Of a DNA stretch of 64,000 nt, positions 26,325 to 34,309 are shown in pieces. The position numbers and the translations under genes are program-made. The stretch is from Chthonomonas sp. UBA2362 (GTDB lineage: Bacteria; Armatimonadota; Fimbriimonadia; Fimbriimonadales; Fimbriimonadaceae). Within the stretch, counting starts at the first letter, position 1, and each line of letters starts with the position of its first letter. The stretch spans positions 275,869 to 339,868 of the forward strand of contig DDTO01000006.1 of NCBI GenBank assembly GCA_002344135.1. The letters run 5' to 3'. A model generated the notes under the pieces. That model had not been told where the DNA came from. It did no database searches and saw only the letters and a program-made list of their open reading frames with translations.

Positions 26325-28043
26325 CTACTTGTTACCCGGCTTCTTGTAGCTCGTCGGACCGTTTTGGAACCCGACGTCCTTCCGCCACCAAGCGGGGTAG
26401 CCGATCTTCGTTCCGATGCTCGGGTCGTTCACATATCCGTCGGCATACTTTTGGATCAGTGTGTCCGATAGGGCCCACCACTTCGCGAGGACTCGCGAGG
26501 CGTTATCGACGCAGTAGTTCGTCAGGTACTCGTTAGCGAGTTTCGGATCGATCGAGTTTAGCTGGAGGGCCGCCGATTCCACTGCGGGCTGCATGGCGAA
26601 GGCTTTGCCTTCGATTTCGCGCTGAGCCGATTGAACGTCCTTGATCATGTAATCGAACTTTATCGCGAGATAGTTGCTCACGTAGTTGAAGGCCCAGAAC
26701 ATGCTCTTGCGGTCGAATACGGACGTATCGCCAGTCTGCACACTCGACGGAAGCTGAGTCATTCCGGCATAGAATGGCATGAAGACTGTCGTGAGCGGTG
26801 CGTCGAAGCCGAGCCACATCACTCCACCGATATTGCTCGGCATCCATCCGCGGGCTTGGCACACGTAGGCAAATCCACAGTAAAAGATAGAAACGGGCCT
26901 TTCGAAAGCGCCCTGCAGCGTCGGGTCCTTACCGGTGGATGCGCTTCCATAAGCGCCCGAGGTCGGGACGTTTTGGGCCGGGTCATAGGGCCCGGTAAAG
27001 CGTACCGGGTCACCGAACGGGCCACCGGAGAGGCCCTTGCTCATATCGAACTCTGTATCTTGGTAGTAGTCTCGGTAGAGGCTCATCACATCCGCCACCG
27101 ACAGCTTGTTCTTGGGCTTTATCGAAAAGGGATAGGCGCGGGTATAACCGTCTTCCACCCACGGGCTCAGCTTGAGATCGGGATTCACTCGGTCCATGAC
27201 CCGCCACACCCTGCGAAGGCTGTAGTAGGGGTGGTTGTATTCACCGGGACTAGCCGCGACGAGCCAGTCGATCGGCTTGGACGGATCTTCGTTCCACCAC
27301 TTCAGATCGCGCAAGGTTTTCGCGAGGTCGGTTGCCATAAGGGTGTCCGGATCCTTGGGGTCGAGATCCCGGATGCGGAACTCGTTCGCGGCGACGAAGA
27401 ACGTGCCATCAGGCACCTTCTTTGCAGCCCATAGCGCGCCCTTGCCGCTGGGAGTGCCGGAGACCTCGAAGACGAATGCCTCTTCCGTATCGGCGATGAT
27501 CAGGGTTTCGCCCCATCCGTAATAGCCGAGTTGTTCAGCAAGCTTGCCGATCAGCACCACCGCTTCACGGGCCTTCTTGCATCTTTCGACTGCAATACGC
27601 GAAAGCTCGGAGATATCGATTTGCGCAGGTCCAGGGTTCACATTGGCCTTTGCGGCATCGGTGCACTCACCGATCGATAACTGATGCTCGTTCATGATCG
27701 CGTAGGTGCCGTCGAAATAGGCGAAGGTATGCGGAACTTGGTCGATATAAGTAAGCGGTGCGGTAAGGGGTAATCCGGGGAAGACGTATCCGGGGCCACG
27801 GCTTGATCCGACGTATCGCTGGGGGCCGAGGATGAACGGATAAATCGGTCGCTTCGATCCCGTGGGCCAATCCTTGGCTGGAACGTACATCACGCGCGGG
27901 TCGGCCATTTCGGAGTCGTCGGAATGAGCGACGATGACCGAGCCGTCGGCGGAGGCGCCCTTGGTCACGACCATCGTCGTGCAGGGCCAGGCCGTCGCAG
28001 TGGTAAGGAAACCGGCGAGCGAGAGACGGACGAACGACTTCAT
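26325..28043 (-). CDS. C69-family (U34) dipeptidase-like N-terminal-nucleophile hydrolase
   Basis: A 572-aa protein. The signal sequence (MKSFVRLSLAGFLTTATAW) is followed by PCTTMVVTKGASADGSVIVAHSDD; the Cys at ~residue 21 is positioned as the N-terminal nucleophile exposed by processing, as in PepD-like C69 peptidases. The family-typical NEHQLSIGECT and WGETLIIADTEEAFVFEV blocks follow. It probably cleaves small peptides in the periplasm or outside. ATG 28043 is used because the signal peptide starts there; 12 residues of extension upstream are unlikely. The repeat-rich gap 28080-28201 lies upstream of it. Confidence 0.9.
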   Translation of the reverse strand: MKSFVRLSLAGFLTTATAWPCTTMVVTKGASADGSVIVAHSDDSEMADPRVMYVPAKDWPTGSKRPIYPFILGPQRYVGSSRGPGYVFPGLPLTAPLTYIDQVPHTFAYFDGTYAIMNEHQLSIGECTDAAKANVNPGPAQIDISELSRIAVERCKKAREAVVLIGKLAEQLGYYGWGETLIIADTEEAFVFEVSGTPSGKGALWAAKKVPDGTFFVAANEFRIRDLDPKDPDTLMATDLAKTLRDLKWWNEDPSKPIDWLVAASPGEYNHPYYSLRRVWRVMDRVNPDLKLSPWVEDGYTRAYPFSIKPKNKLSVADVMSLYRDYYQDTEFDMSKGLSGGPFGDPVRFTGPYDPAQNVPTSGAYGSASTGKDPTLQGAFERPVSIFYCGFAYVCQARGWMPSNIGGVMWLGFDAPLTTVFMPFYAGMTQLPSSVQTGDTSVFDRKSMFWAFNYVSNYLAIKFDYMIKDVQSAQREIEGKAFAMQPAVESAALQLNSIDPKLANEYLTNYCVDNASRVLAKWWALSDTLIQKYADGYVNDPSIGTKIGYPAWWRKDVGFQNGPTSYKKPGNK

Positions 28044-28079
28044 ATAGTGAAGTCGTTTCCAAAGGGGCGAAAGGCGCAT

Positions 28080-28201
28080 CCAAAGCGGGTCAGACGCCTT
28101 CGTCTCAGCCTCATTTCGGCTTCATCTCTGGCTTATCCGCTGGGATGAGGCAGTGATGAACCAGAGATGAACCAGAGATAAGGACGAATGGCCCGCTTTG
28201 G
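28080..28201. repeat. 122-bp palindromic element in an intergenic gap
   Basis: Perfect 10-bp terminal inverted repeats, CCAAAGCGGG (28080-28089) and CCCGCTTTGG (28192-28201). Inside are TTCATCTCTGG (28121-28131) with CCAGAGATGAA (28161-28171), CCTCAT/ATGAGG arms, GACG/CGTC, and a tandem duplication of GATGAACCAGA. It nearly fills the 167-bp gap between two minus-strand genes. It could be a small non-autonomous (MITE-like) element or a folded leader of the C69 peptidase mRNA. Confidence 0.6.
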
Positions 28202-28210
28202 AGACGGCAC

Positions 28211-28798
28211 CTAAGACTTGCGGACGTATTCCAATTCGTCGCCGTCCGGCGATTCGAGGACCAACTTGTCTGGGCTATGGCTCTTGACCTTGGACTTGCT
28301 CGGCTGGTTGATGGAGTCCTTCATCTGTTGCTCCGCCTTCTTGGTGGCCTCCGCTTTCTGGTCGTCGAGGGCCTTTTGGTTGGCGGGGTCCTTGGCTTCG
28401 ATAGTGAGGTCGTCGATCTTGGCATCGACCTCGTCGGGCGTGGTTTCGATGGTGTCGCCTACCAGCTTCCACTTGCCGGCAATGGAGTACGAAGCGGTGA
28501 TCTTGGTGGTCGCGTCCTCGCCGGGGGTTTCGGAGTAGAGGGTGCCCTCGTTGGTGAAAGTGCCGTCCTCCTTGATGACGATCACGGCATCGACCTCGGT
28601 GTTGCCTTGGGTGTTCTTCATGGTCCACTCGCCGACCACGACATCTTCGGTGAGTTCGGTGGACTTGGCTTCAGGGTCGGTGGACGACTTGGTGGTGGTT
28701 TCGGTGGTCGTGGGATTGTCGGTGGTTTCGGCTTCCTTGGGTCCGCATCCGGCCAAGGCCAGCGCAAGGCAGGCCAGGGTGAGTGTGAGTCGTCGCAT
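28211..28798 (-). CDS. Exported lipoprotein, function unknown
   Basis: A 195-aa protein with a lipoprotein signal (residues 1-18, LALALAGC). It then has a Thr/Ser/Glu-rich flexible segment (residues ~25-55, TTTETTTKSSTDPE), a beta-sandwich of lipocalin-like strands (VGEWTMKNTQGNTEVDAVIVIKEDGTFTNEG) and a Lys/Gln-rich helix (KALDDQKAEATKKAEQQMKD). The start at 28798 is fixed by an AGGAGG just upstream (28801-28808) and by the lipobox position. The central WxxxNTxG...F repeats recall small META/lipocalin-type stress proteins, but the assignment is open. Confidence 0.85.
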   Translation of the reverse strand: MRRLTLTLACLALALAGCGPKEAETTDNPTTTETTTKSSTDPEAKSTELTEDVVVGEWTMKNTQGNTEVDAVIVIKEDGTFTNEGTLYSETPGEDATTKITASYSIAGKWKLVGDTIETTPDEVDAKIDDLTIEAKDPANQKALDDQKAEATKKAEQQMKDSINQPSKSKVKSHSPDKLVLESPDGDELEYVRKS

Positions 28799-28875
28799 GG
28801 TTCCTCCTAGGCGCGCTAGGGTACCCAACGCCCTCCGCCGCCGCCGCCCGAGCGGCGGCGAGAGGGCTTCGATCG

Positions 28876-28881
28876 TATAAT
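28876..28881 (+). promoter_or_regulatory. TATAAT -10 of the toxin-antitoxin operon
   Basis: A perfect TATAAT is followed by seven bases and a GTG at 28889. It overlaps the ATG at 28880, which rules that ATG out as a start and predicts a leaderless message. Confidence 0.6.
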
Positions 28882-28888
28882 GGAGAGA

Positions 28889-29122
28889 GTGAGCGCGACG
28901 AGGCTATGTGATGGTGCGGTATCCATCGATCCGGAGATCATGAGCGGATCGCCGGTTTTCACCGGTACCCGTGTACCTGTCAAGAACCTGTTCGACTCCC
29001 TCGCAGCCGGTAAGTCGGTCGACGACTTCCTTGAGGCCTTCGATTGGGTTCGCCGCGAACACGTCGAGCTGGTATTGTCTGCCGCCTATCGCGCGATGTT
29101 CGAATCCGGCCGAGCGGCATGA
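28889..29122 (+). CDS. DUF433 (COG2442-type) antitoxin
   Basis: A 77-aa protein whose core DPEIMSGSPVFTGTRVPVKNLFDSLAAGKSVDDFL is the DUF433 signature (GxPvixGTRvpV). These winged-helix proteins are antitoxins that bind DNA and a PIN-like partner. The GTG at 28889 is chosen over ATG 28880 because the latter lies inside the TATAAT box. Its stop overlaps the toxin start (ATGA, 29119-29122), giving the coupled arrangement expected of a toxin-antitoxin module. Confidence 0.85.
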   Translation: MSATRLCDGAVSIDPEIMSGSPVFTGTRVPVKNLFDSLAAGKSVDDFLEAFDWVRREHVELVLSAAYRAMFESGRAA

Positions 29123-29463
29123 GGATCCTCCCCGACGAGTGCCTCGATCCACGATACGCACGCCTCTTCGTGAGGCATACGTGCGAGTCCGTGAAGTCCA
29201 TGGGCTGGCTCGGCATGAAGAACGGGGAGCTTCTTCACGCCGCTGCTCAAGCGTTCGATATCTTCGTCACGATCGATCAGCATCTTGCGTTCCAACAAAA
29301 CCTTACGAGGTTAGCCCTTTCCGTCTTGGTCGTTCGACAAGAGCGCAACGACCCTGGGCTTGCCGTCGCCTTGGTGCAGTTGATCGAGAAGTTCGCTGAT
29401 GCTACTCCGGAGCCAGGGCTCCATTGGGTCGATTTGCGGCGAGCTATCGGAAGCGCCGATTAG
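29119..29463 (+). CDS. DUF5615 PIN-like toxin
   Basis: A 114-aa protein. MRILPDECLDPRYARLF carries the N-terminal acidic residue typical of PIN-like ribonucleases (Dx at ~6), and FDIFVTIDQHLAFQQNL is the DUF5615 (COG4634) central motif with its Asp. VLVVRQERNDPGLAVALVQLIEKF completes the fold. As partner of DUF433, it is the presumed ribonuclease toxin. It starts within the antitoxin stop codon (ATGA). An open frame begins upstream at 29044 but has no family match there. Confidence 0.85.
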   Translation: MRILPDECLDPRYARLFVRHTCESVKSMGWLGMKNGELLHAAAQAFDIFVTIDQHLAFQQNLTRLALSVLVVRQERNDPGLAVALVQLIEKFADATPEPGLHWVDLRRAIGSAD

Positions 29464-29474
29464 CCATGCTTGGT

Positions 29475-29497
29475 GCCGCCCCCGGCCGGGAGGCGGC
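29475..29497. terminator. Hairpin between convergent toxin and clpB genes
   Basis: GCCGCC (29475-29480) and GGCGGC (29492-29497) flank an 11-base loop in the 40-bp convergent gap. No T tract is obvious on either side, so terminator function is tentative. Confidence 0.35.
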
Positions 29498-29503
29498 GTC
29501 TAA

Positions 29504-32104
29504 CTACACTCCCGTCCCGACAGCCTCGAACTCGAAGCGACCGTCCTTCACCACCACCCGCACGGTTTGGCCGTCGCGGATGTCGCCGCGAAGGAGGGCT
29601 TGCGCGAGAGGGTTGAGGATCTCCTTCTGGATCGCCCGCTTGAGCGGCCTCGCGCCGTAGACGGGGTCGAAGCCCTCGAGCGCGATCTGCGAAACCGCCT
29701 CTTCGCTCAGCTCGATCGTGATGCGTCGTTCCGTCAATCGATCGGACAATCGATGTAGCTGAATCTCTACAATCTTCTTGATCTCGTTCACGCCGAGTGG
29801 TCGGAACACCACGATATCGTCGAGGCGATTAATGAATTCTGGCCGGAAGAACTTGCGCACTTCCTCAAGCACTTTGATCTTGGTCTCCTCGAATTCTTGC
29901 TCGCTCATCAGCGGGTCGGCATAGTGGAACGAGCCGAGGTTACTCGTTAAAATGATCACTGCATTACGGAAGTCGACGGTCCGGCCTTGGCCATCGGTGA
30001 GTCTCCCGTCATCGAGCAGTTGCAGGAGCACGTTGAAAACTTCGGGATGCGCTTTTTCGACCTCGTCGAGGAGGATGACGGCGTACGGACGTCGCCGTAC
30101 TGCTTCCGTTAACTGTCCGCCTTCTTCGTATCCGATATAGCCAGGAGGCGCTCCGATGAGTCGGGCGACGCTATGCCGTTCTTGGTACTCCGACATGTCG
30201 ATCCGGACCATCGCGCGTTCGTCGTCGAACATGAACTCGGCGAGCGCCCTTGCGGTTTCCGTCTTGCCGACCCCGGTCGGCCCGAGGAAAAGGAAAGAAC
30301 CGATGGGCCGATTGGGATCGGCAATGCCGCTGCGTGCTCGTCGGATGGCGTCGGCGACGATCTGCAAGGCTTCGTTCTGCCCCACGACGCGCCGTTCTAA
30401 GTATTCCTCTAGCTGGAGAAGCTTGGCAAGTTCACCTTGCATGAGTTTGCTCACAGGAATACCGGTCCACTTGCTGACGACCTCGGCGATGTCCTCGCTG
30501 TCTACCTCTTCCTTGAGCATTTTGCCGCTCGCCTGTATCTTCTCAAGTTCTGCGGTCTCGGCTTCGAGTTCCTCGTGGAGCTTAGGGAGGCGGCCGTGCT
30601 GTATCTCGGCTGCCCGCTCCCAGTCGGCATCTCGCTCGGCTTGCTGGAGTTGGTTTCGGAGTCCTTCGACTTCTTCCTTAATGGCGCGTACGCGCTCGAT
30701 CTTGTCCTTCTCGGTCTGCCATACGGCTCGCATTGCGCTCGCCTTCTCGTTGAGTTCCGCCAGTTTCTTCTCGGTACCTTCGAGGCGCCTCTTCGAGGCC
30801 GGATCGTCTTCTTTCTTGAGGGCCTCTCGGTCGATCTCAAGCTGCCGAATCTGCCGCTCGACTTCGTCGATTTCGGCAGGGACGCTTTCGATTTCGATCT
30901 TGAGACGGCTCGCCGCTTCGTCCATGAGGTCGATCGCCTTATCAGGTAAGAAGCGGTCCGTAATGTAGCGATGGCTTAAGGTCGCAGCGGCCACGAGTGC
31001 GGAGTCCGCAATGCGTACGCCGTGATGAATTTCGTATCGTTCCTTGAGACCCCGAAGAATGCTGATGGTCTCCTCGACACTCGGCTCGCCGACGTAGACT
31101 TGCTGAAAGCGTCGTTCCAGGGCGGCGTCCTTCTCGATGTACTTCTTGTATTCGTCGAGGGTTGTGGCGCCGACGCACCGCAGTTCACCGCGGGCGAGCA
31201 TGGGCTTGAGCATGTTCGCCGCATCCATAGAACCCTCGGCCTTGCCCGCTCCCACCAGGGTATGCATCTCGTCGATGAAGAGGATGATGCCTCCTTCAGC
31301 CTGCTTAATCTCGTCGAGCACCGCTTTAAGCCTATCCTCGAATTCACCTCGATACTTCGCCCCGGCGATAAGCGCTCCCATGTCCAGAGCGATGACTGAT
31401 TTATTGCGTAAGCCCTCGGGGACGTCGCCGCTGACGATGCGTTGGGCCAAGCCCTCGACAACGGCAGTCTTGCCGACGCCGGGCTCACCGATAAGGACCG
31501 GGTTGTTCTTCGTTCGGCGGCTGAGCACCTGGATAACCCGTCGGATTTCCTCGTCGCGCCCGATCACGGGGTCGAGCTTGCCGCTACGGGCTCTGGCGGT
31601 GAGATCGATGCCGTACTTTTCGAGAGCCTGATAGCGGTCTTCCGCTCCGGCATCGGTGACGCGTCGCCCGCCGCGGATGTCGTCGATGGCCGCCTCAAGC
31701 GTCTCCTTAGTGACTCCCTCGGCGCGAAGAAGTCGCCCAGCGGGTCCCTTGTCCTCGAGGAAGGCCAGCAGGGTGTGCTCGGTCGAGACGAAGTCGTCCT
31801 TCATGCCCTCGGCAATGCGGAAGGCATCGTTGTACACGTTCTGCAGGCGGCCCGTGATGCTGGAACCGTGTGCAGCCGCGCCGCTGACCTTTGGCTGCCG
31901 CTCGAGTTCCGCCGCCACTTCTTGGGCGAGTTTATCGGGGTCGACGCTGAGCTTCTCGAGCAAGGGCCGAACGACGCCGTCTTGGGCGAGCAGCGCCGCC
32001 AGCAGATGCTCGGCATCAATGGCCTGATGCTGGAGCGAGGCGGCCCGCTGCTGGGCGTCTTGGAAGGCTTCGCTGGACTTGAGGGTGAGCTTGTCGAATC
32101 GCAT
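29504..32104 (-). CDS. clpB: ClpB disaggregase chaperone
   Basis: An 866-aa AAA+ protein that, with DnaK, pulls apart aggregated proteins. It has the full ClpB layout: N-domain repeats (residues ~1-145), NBD1 with Walker A GEPGVGKT (206-213), a long coiled-coil middle domain (~400-530, IREL/EKDKIERVRAIKEEVEGLR), and NBD2 with Walker A GPTGVGKT and Walker B VILLDEVEKA. Length matches ClpB (~860) and the middle domain excludes ClpC/ClpA. ATG 32104 is clear. A CATAAT hexamer lies 13 nt upstream on the minus strand. No CIRCE-type operator is visible. Confidence 0.97.
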   Translation of the reverse strand: MRFDKLTLKSSEAFQDAQQRAASLQHQAIDAEHLLAALLAQDGVVRPLLEKLSVDPDKLAQEVAAELERQPKVSGAAAHGSSITGRLQNVYNDAFRIAEGMKDDFVSTEHTLLAFLEDKGPAGRLLRAEGVTKETLEAAIDDIRGGRRVTDAGAEDRYQALEKYGIDLTARARSGKLDPVIGRDEEIRRVIQVLSRRTKNNPVLIGEPGVGKTAVVEGLAQRIVSGDVPEGLRNKSVIALDMGALIAGAKYRGEFEDRLKAVLDEIKQAEGGIILFIDEMHTLVGAGKAEGSMDAANMLKPMLARGELRCVGATTLDEYKKYIEKDAALERRFQQVYVGEPSVEETISILRGLKERYEIHHGVRIADSALVAAATLSHRYITDRFLPDKAIDLMDEAASRLKIEIESVPAEIDEVERQIRQLEIDREALKKEDDPASKRRLEGTEKKLAELNEKASAMRAVWQTEKDKIERVRAIKEEVEGLRNQLQQAERDADWERAAEIQHGRLPKLHEELEAETAELEKIQASGKMLKEEVDSEDIAEVVSKWTGIPVSKLMQGELAKLLQLEEYLERRVVGQNEALQIVADAIRRARSGIADPNRPIGSFLFLGPTGVGKTETARALAEFMFDDERAMVRIDMSEYQERHSVARLIGAPPGYIGYEEGGQLTEAVRRRPYAVILLDEVEKAHPEVFNVLLQLLDDGRLTDGQGRTVDFRNAVIILTSNLGSFHYADPLMSEQEFEETKIKVLEEVRKFFRPEFINRLDDIVVFRPLGVNEIKKIVEIQLHRLSDRLTERRITIELSEEAVSQIALEGFDPVYGARPLKRAIQKEILNPLAQALLRGDIRDGQTVRVVVKDGRFEFEAVGTGV

Positions 32105-32139
32105 GGGTGTACGAGAGGATTATGAAGCGCCGGGCCGCT

Positions 32140-32571
32140 TTAGTGACCTTCGTACACCGTCCCCTCCGGCACGTCGGTGTCGCTTTCGAACTCGATCCGG
32201 TAGCCGTCGGGGTCGTGGAATCCGACGACCCACATGCCGTTGCCGACGAAGGGGCGGTCCGGTTGCAGGCCGCGCTCGACCGTCTCCCGATAGATCGCGA
32301 GGGCATCAGCGCAGATCACCATGATCGAGACGCCGATGCCCGGCTTGCCTTCGATCGGGCGGTGTCCGGCGTCGGTGCGGAGGTCCTGAAGCATGAGGCC
32401 GACCCCGTCGCGCTCCAGCCAGCACCATCGGACGGACCCCTCCCAGATCCAGTTCTTGGTCATGGTAAAGCCCAGGCCGTCCACGTAGAAGCGCAGGGAC
32501 GCCTCGATATCGCGAACGCGGAAGAAGGGAACGGCTTGACGGAGATTCGTGCCCACGGTCGGCTGGCTCAT
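32140..32571 (-). CDS. VOC-superfamily (glyoxalase/bleomycin-resistance) protein
   Basis: A 143-aa protein with two beta-alpha-beta-beta-beta repeats: AVPFFRVRDIEASLRFYVDGLGFTM near the start and VERGLQ..VGNGMWVVGFHDPDGYRIEFESD near the end. Metal ligands in this superfamily are usually His/Glu; the Glu of RIEFES is present, and the others cannot be assigned by eye. Function can range from lyase to dioxygenase to binding protein. ATG 32571 is chosen because the fold starts there; a TATCCT box (32578-32583) lies six bases upstream on the minus strand. It is divergent from thyX. Confidence 0.85.
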   Translation of the reverse strand: MSQPTVGTNLRQAVPFFRVRDIEASLRFYVDGLGFTMTKNWIWEGSVRWCWLERDGVGLMLQDLRTDAGHRPIEGKPGIGVSIMVICADALAIYRETVERGLQPDRPFVGNGMWVVGFHDPDGYRIEFESDTDVPEGTVYEGH

Positions 32572-32577
32572 GGGTGG

Positions 32578-32583
32578 AGGATA
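32578..32583 (-). promoter_or_regulatory. -10 hexamer TATCCT before the VOC gene
   Basis: On the minus strand TATCCT is followed by six bases and ATG 32571, with no Shine-Dalgarno. Confidence 0.45.
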
Positions 32584-32608
32584 CCAACCGGGTCGCTCTG
32601 CCGGATGC

Positions 32609-32614
32609 CACAAT
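32609..32614 (+). promoter_or_regulatory. -10-like CACAAT before thyX
   Basis: CACAAT ends five bases before ATG 32620, with no Shine-Dalgarno; it is back-to-back with the VOC promoter, whose -10 lies only 26 bp away. Confidence 0.4.
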
Positions 32615-32619
32615 CGGCC

Positions 32620-33477
32620 ATGGCTCGCATCGTCGTTCCGGAAGCCGAAGCCCTGATCGATCAAGAGATTCCGGTTCTCGATAAGGGATTCGTGCGGCTG
32701 GTCGACTATCTAGGCGGTGATCAGCGCATCGTTCAGGCAGCGCGAGTCAGCTACGGCGAGGGGACCAAGACCTTCCGTCAGGATCGCGGACTGATCCACT
32801 ACCTGCTCAGGCACGAGCACACTTCACCGTTCGAACAGGTCGTCCTCACCTTCCACGCCAAGATGCCGATCCTCGTGGCGCGGCAATGGGTACGGCACCG
32901 GACGGCGAGGCTCAACGAGATCAGCGGGCGCTACTCCGTCATGCGCGACGAGTTCTATCTGCCCGATCCGGGGCAGGTCCGGTACCAGAGCGAATCGAAC
33001 AAGCAGGCGCGAAGCGACGACCCGCTCCCTCCCGACGAAGCGGAGGCGATCGTCCGGGCGATGGAAGGAGAGCAGCGCGAAACCTATGCTCGGTACCAGG
33101 CCCTCATCGATCGCGGGGTGGCGCGCGAACTCGCGCGTGCCAATCTGCCGCTGTCGCTCTACACGGAGTGGTACTGGCAGATCGACCTGCACAACCTGTT
33201 CCACTTCTTGCGGCTGCGCATGGACGAACATGCCCAGTACGAGATTAGGGTGTACGCCGAAGCGATGGCGGTTTGCGCTAAGGCCGTCGCTCCGCTGGCC
33301 TGGGGGGCGTTCGAGGAGCACGTGCTGGGATCGGTCCGGTTCAGCCGATCGGAGTGTGCCGCGCTGGCCGCCCTTCTCGATGGCGGCGAGCCGGACCTCG
33401 ATGAGAAGCCATTGGCAGAGTTTCGCCGCAAGATAGATAGCCTCAAGAAGACGATTCCCGAACAAGCAACTCCGTAA
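32620..33477 (+). CDS. thyX: Flavin-dependent thymidylate synthase
   Basis: A 285-aa ThyX that methylates dUMP to dTMP with methylene-THF and FAD/NADPH. The signature RHR-x7-S is present as RHRTARLNEIS followed by GRY. RQWVRHRTARLNE and LYTEWYWQIDLHNLFHFLRLRMD are typical substrate and flavin-binding regions. ATG 32620 gives the standard N-terminus; the upstream frame is non-homologous. The gene lies divergent to a VOC protein. Presence of ThyX suggests the organism may lack ThyA. Confidence 0.95.
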   Translation: MARIVVPEAEALIDQEIPVLDKGFVRLVDYLGGDQRIVQAARVSYGEGTKTFRQDRGLIHYLLRHEHTSPFEQVVLTFHAKMPILVARQWVRHRTARLNEISGRYSVMRDEFYLPDPGQVRYQSESNKQARSDDPLPPDEAEAIVRAMEGEQRETYARYQALIDRGVARELARANLPLSLYTEWYWQIDLHNLFHFLRLRMDEHAQYEIRVYAEAMAVCAKAVAPLAWGAFEEHVLGSVRFSRSECAALAALLDGGEPDLDEKPLAEFRRKIDSLKKTIPEQATP

Positions 33478-33594
33478 GAACATCCCCGAGTGCGACCAAA
33501 GGCCCAATTCATGAACAGGCCGGGCATTGTCGTCGCTTAATGAACAGGCACCGACAACAGGTGCTAAATCTACCGGAGAAATCTCGGAGGAACT

Positions 33595-34125
33595 ATGCGA
33601 AACCTAAAATCAATGCTCGTCCTTACCGCCCTCGGAGCGGTCGTGTCGGCCAACGCCGCCCTCGCCGCCATCGGGCCCTTTGCCACCCCCAATCTCGAAT
33701 CCTTCGACGCCCTCGCTCCTGGCGCCTACGCCGGGTTCCCTGGCATGGCCGGATTCGCCGGCTTTAGCCGAACGCCCCTCGTGAACGCCCTTCACGTCGG
33801 CGGTGGAGCCGTCCTGCCCCCGCTCTCCGCACCTAACGCGATGTTCGGCCGCGGCACCAACGTCCTGATTCGCCTTCAGGCCGACCGCCGAAAATTCGGC
33901 GGGTACTTCCGTGTCCCGAATGCCGGCATCCTCGTCACTCACGCCCAGTTCATCTTCCGCAACGCGGGCGGCGGCGTGGTGGGGGTCATCGTCGCACCGG
34001 TCAACAACGCCCTCTGGCAGTGGCGCGGCTGGAGTTCGACCATTCCGTTCCGCTCGATCGAGATCCGAGGCAACGGCGCTCTAGCCGGTTACGTCGGCAT
34101 GGACTTGGTCCGCGTCGGCCTGTAA
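33595..34125 (+). CDS. Exported protein, paralog 1 of a pair
   Basis: A 176-aa protein with signal peptide (MRNLKSMLVLTALGAVVSANAALAA). It has no recognised domain. Conserved with its neighbour are AGFAGFSR, VGGG.xLPPLS.PNAM.GRGT.VL.R.QA, and R.FGG.FRV.N.G..VT.A.FIFRN, then a Trp-rich tail. The pattern looks like a jelly-roll or lectin-like sandwich. GGAGG precedes ATG 33595 (GGAGGAACT). It lacks the PEP-CTERM sorting tail seen in the pair at 59-60.8 kb. Function unknown. Confidence 0.82.
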   Translation: MRNLKSMLVLTALGAVVSANAALAAIGPFATPNLESFDALAPGAYAGFPGMAGFAGFSRTPLVNALHVGGGAVLPPLSAPNAMFGRGTNVLIRLQADRRKFGGYFRVPNAGILVTHAQFIFRNAGGGVVGVIVAPVNNALWQWRGWSSTIPFRSIEIRGNGALAGYVGMDLVRVGL

Positions 34126-34137
34126 AGCGGTCGGTTC

Positions 34138-34205
34138 CGCGGGAGGTGCATCGTCTCCCGCGACGCTACGGATGGGGGCTAGACTGGCCCCCATCCCAAT
34201 TTGTT
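34138..34205 (+). terminator. Two consecutive hairpins ending in a T-rich stretch
   Basis: Stem 1: CGCGGGAG/CTCCCGCG (34138-34145 and 34155-34162). Stem 2: GATGGGGGC/GCCCCCATC (34171-34179 and 34187-34195), followed by CCAATTTGTTT. The second stem is a plausible intrinsic terminator for the first paralog. Confidence 0.65.
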
Positions 34206-34255
34206 TCGTTGGTTTGACGTTGCGATCTTCTGCCAGGAAATGCAAGGACATTCAG

Positions 34256-34261
34256 TATATT
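34256..34261 (+). promoter_or_regulatory. -10 TATATT of paralog 2
   Basis: TATATT lies ~48 bp upstream of ATG 34310. A -35 at proper spacing is not obvious. This gene has a normal Shine-Dalgarno leader instead of a start-proximal -10. Confidence 0.35.
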
Positions 34262-34309
34262 GAAGGGGGCATACAGAGCGCCCGAGGCGCCTTTGCTCTT
34301 GGAGGTCTT

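Noticed and set aside
28880..28888. ATG 28880 as antitoxin start
   Set aside because: It lies inside the TATAAT -10 hexamer, and GTG 28889 fits the promoter spacing.
32107..32619. Long N-terminal extension of ThyX
   Set aside because: It is a shadow of the VOC gene on the other strand, and ThyX homology begins at ATG 32620.
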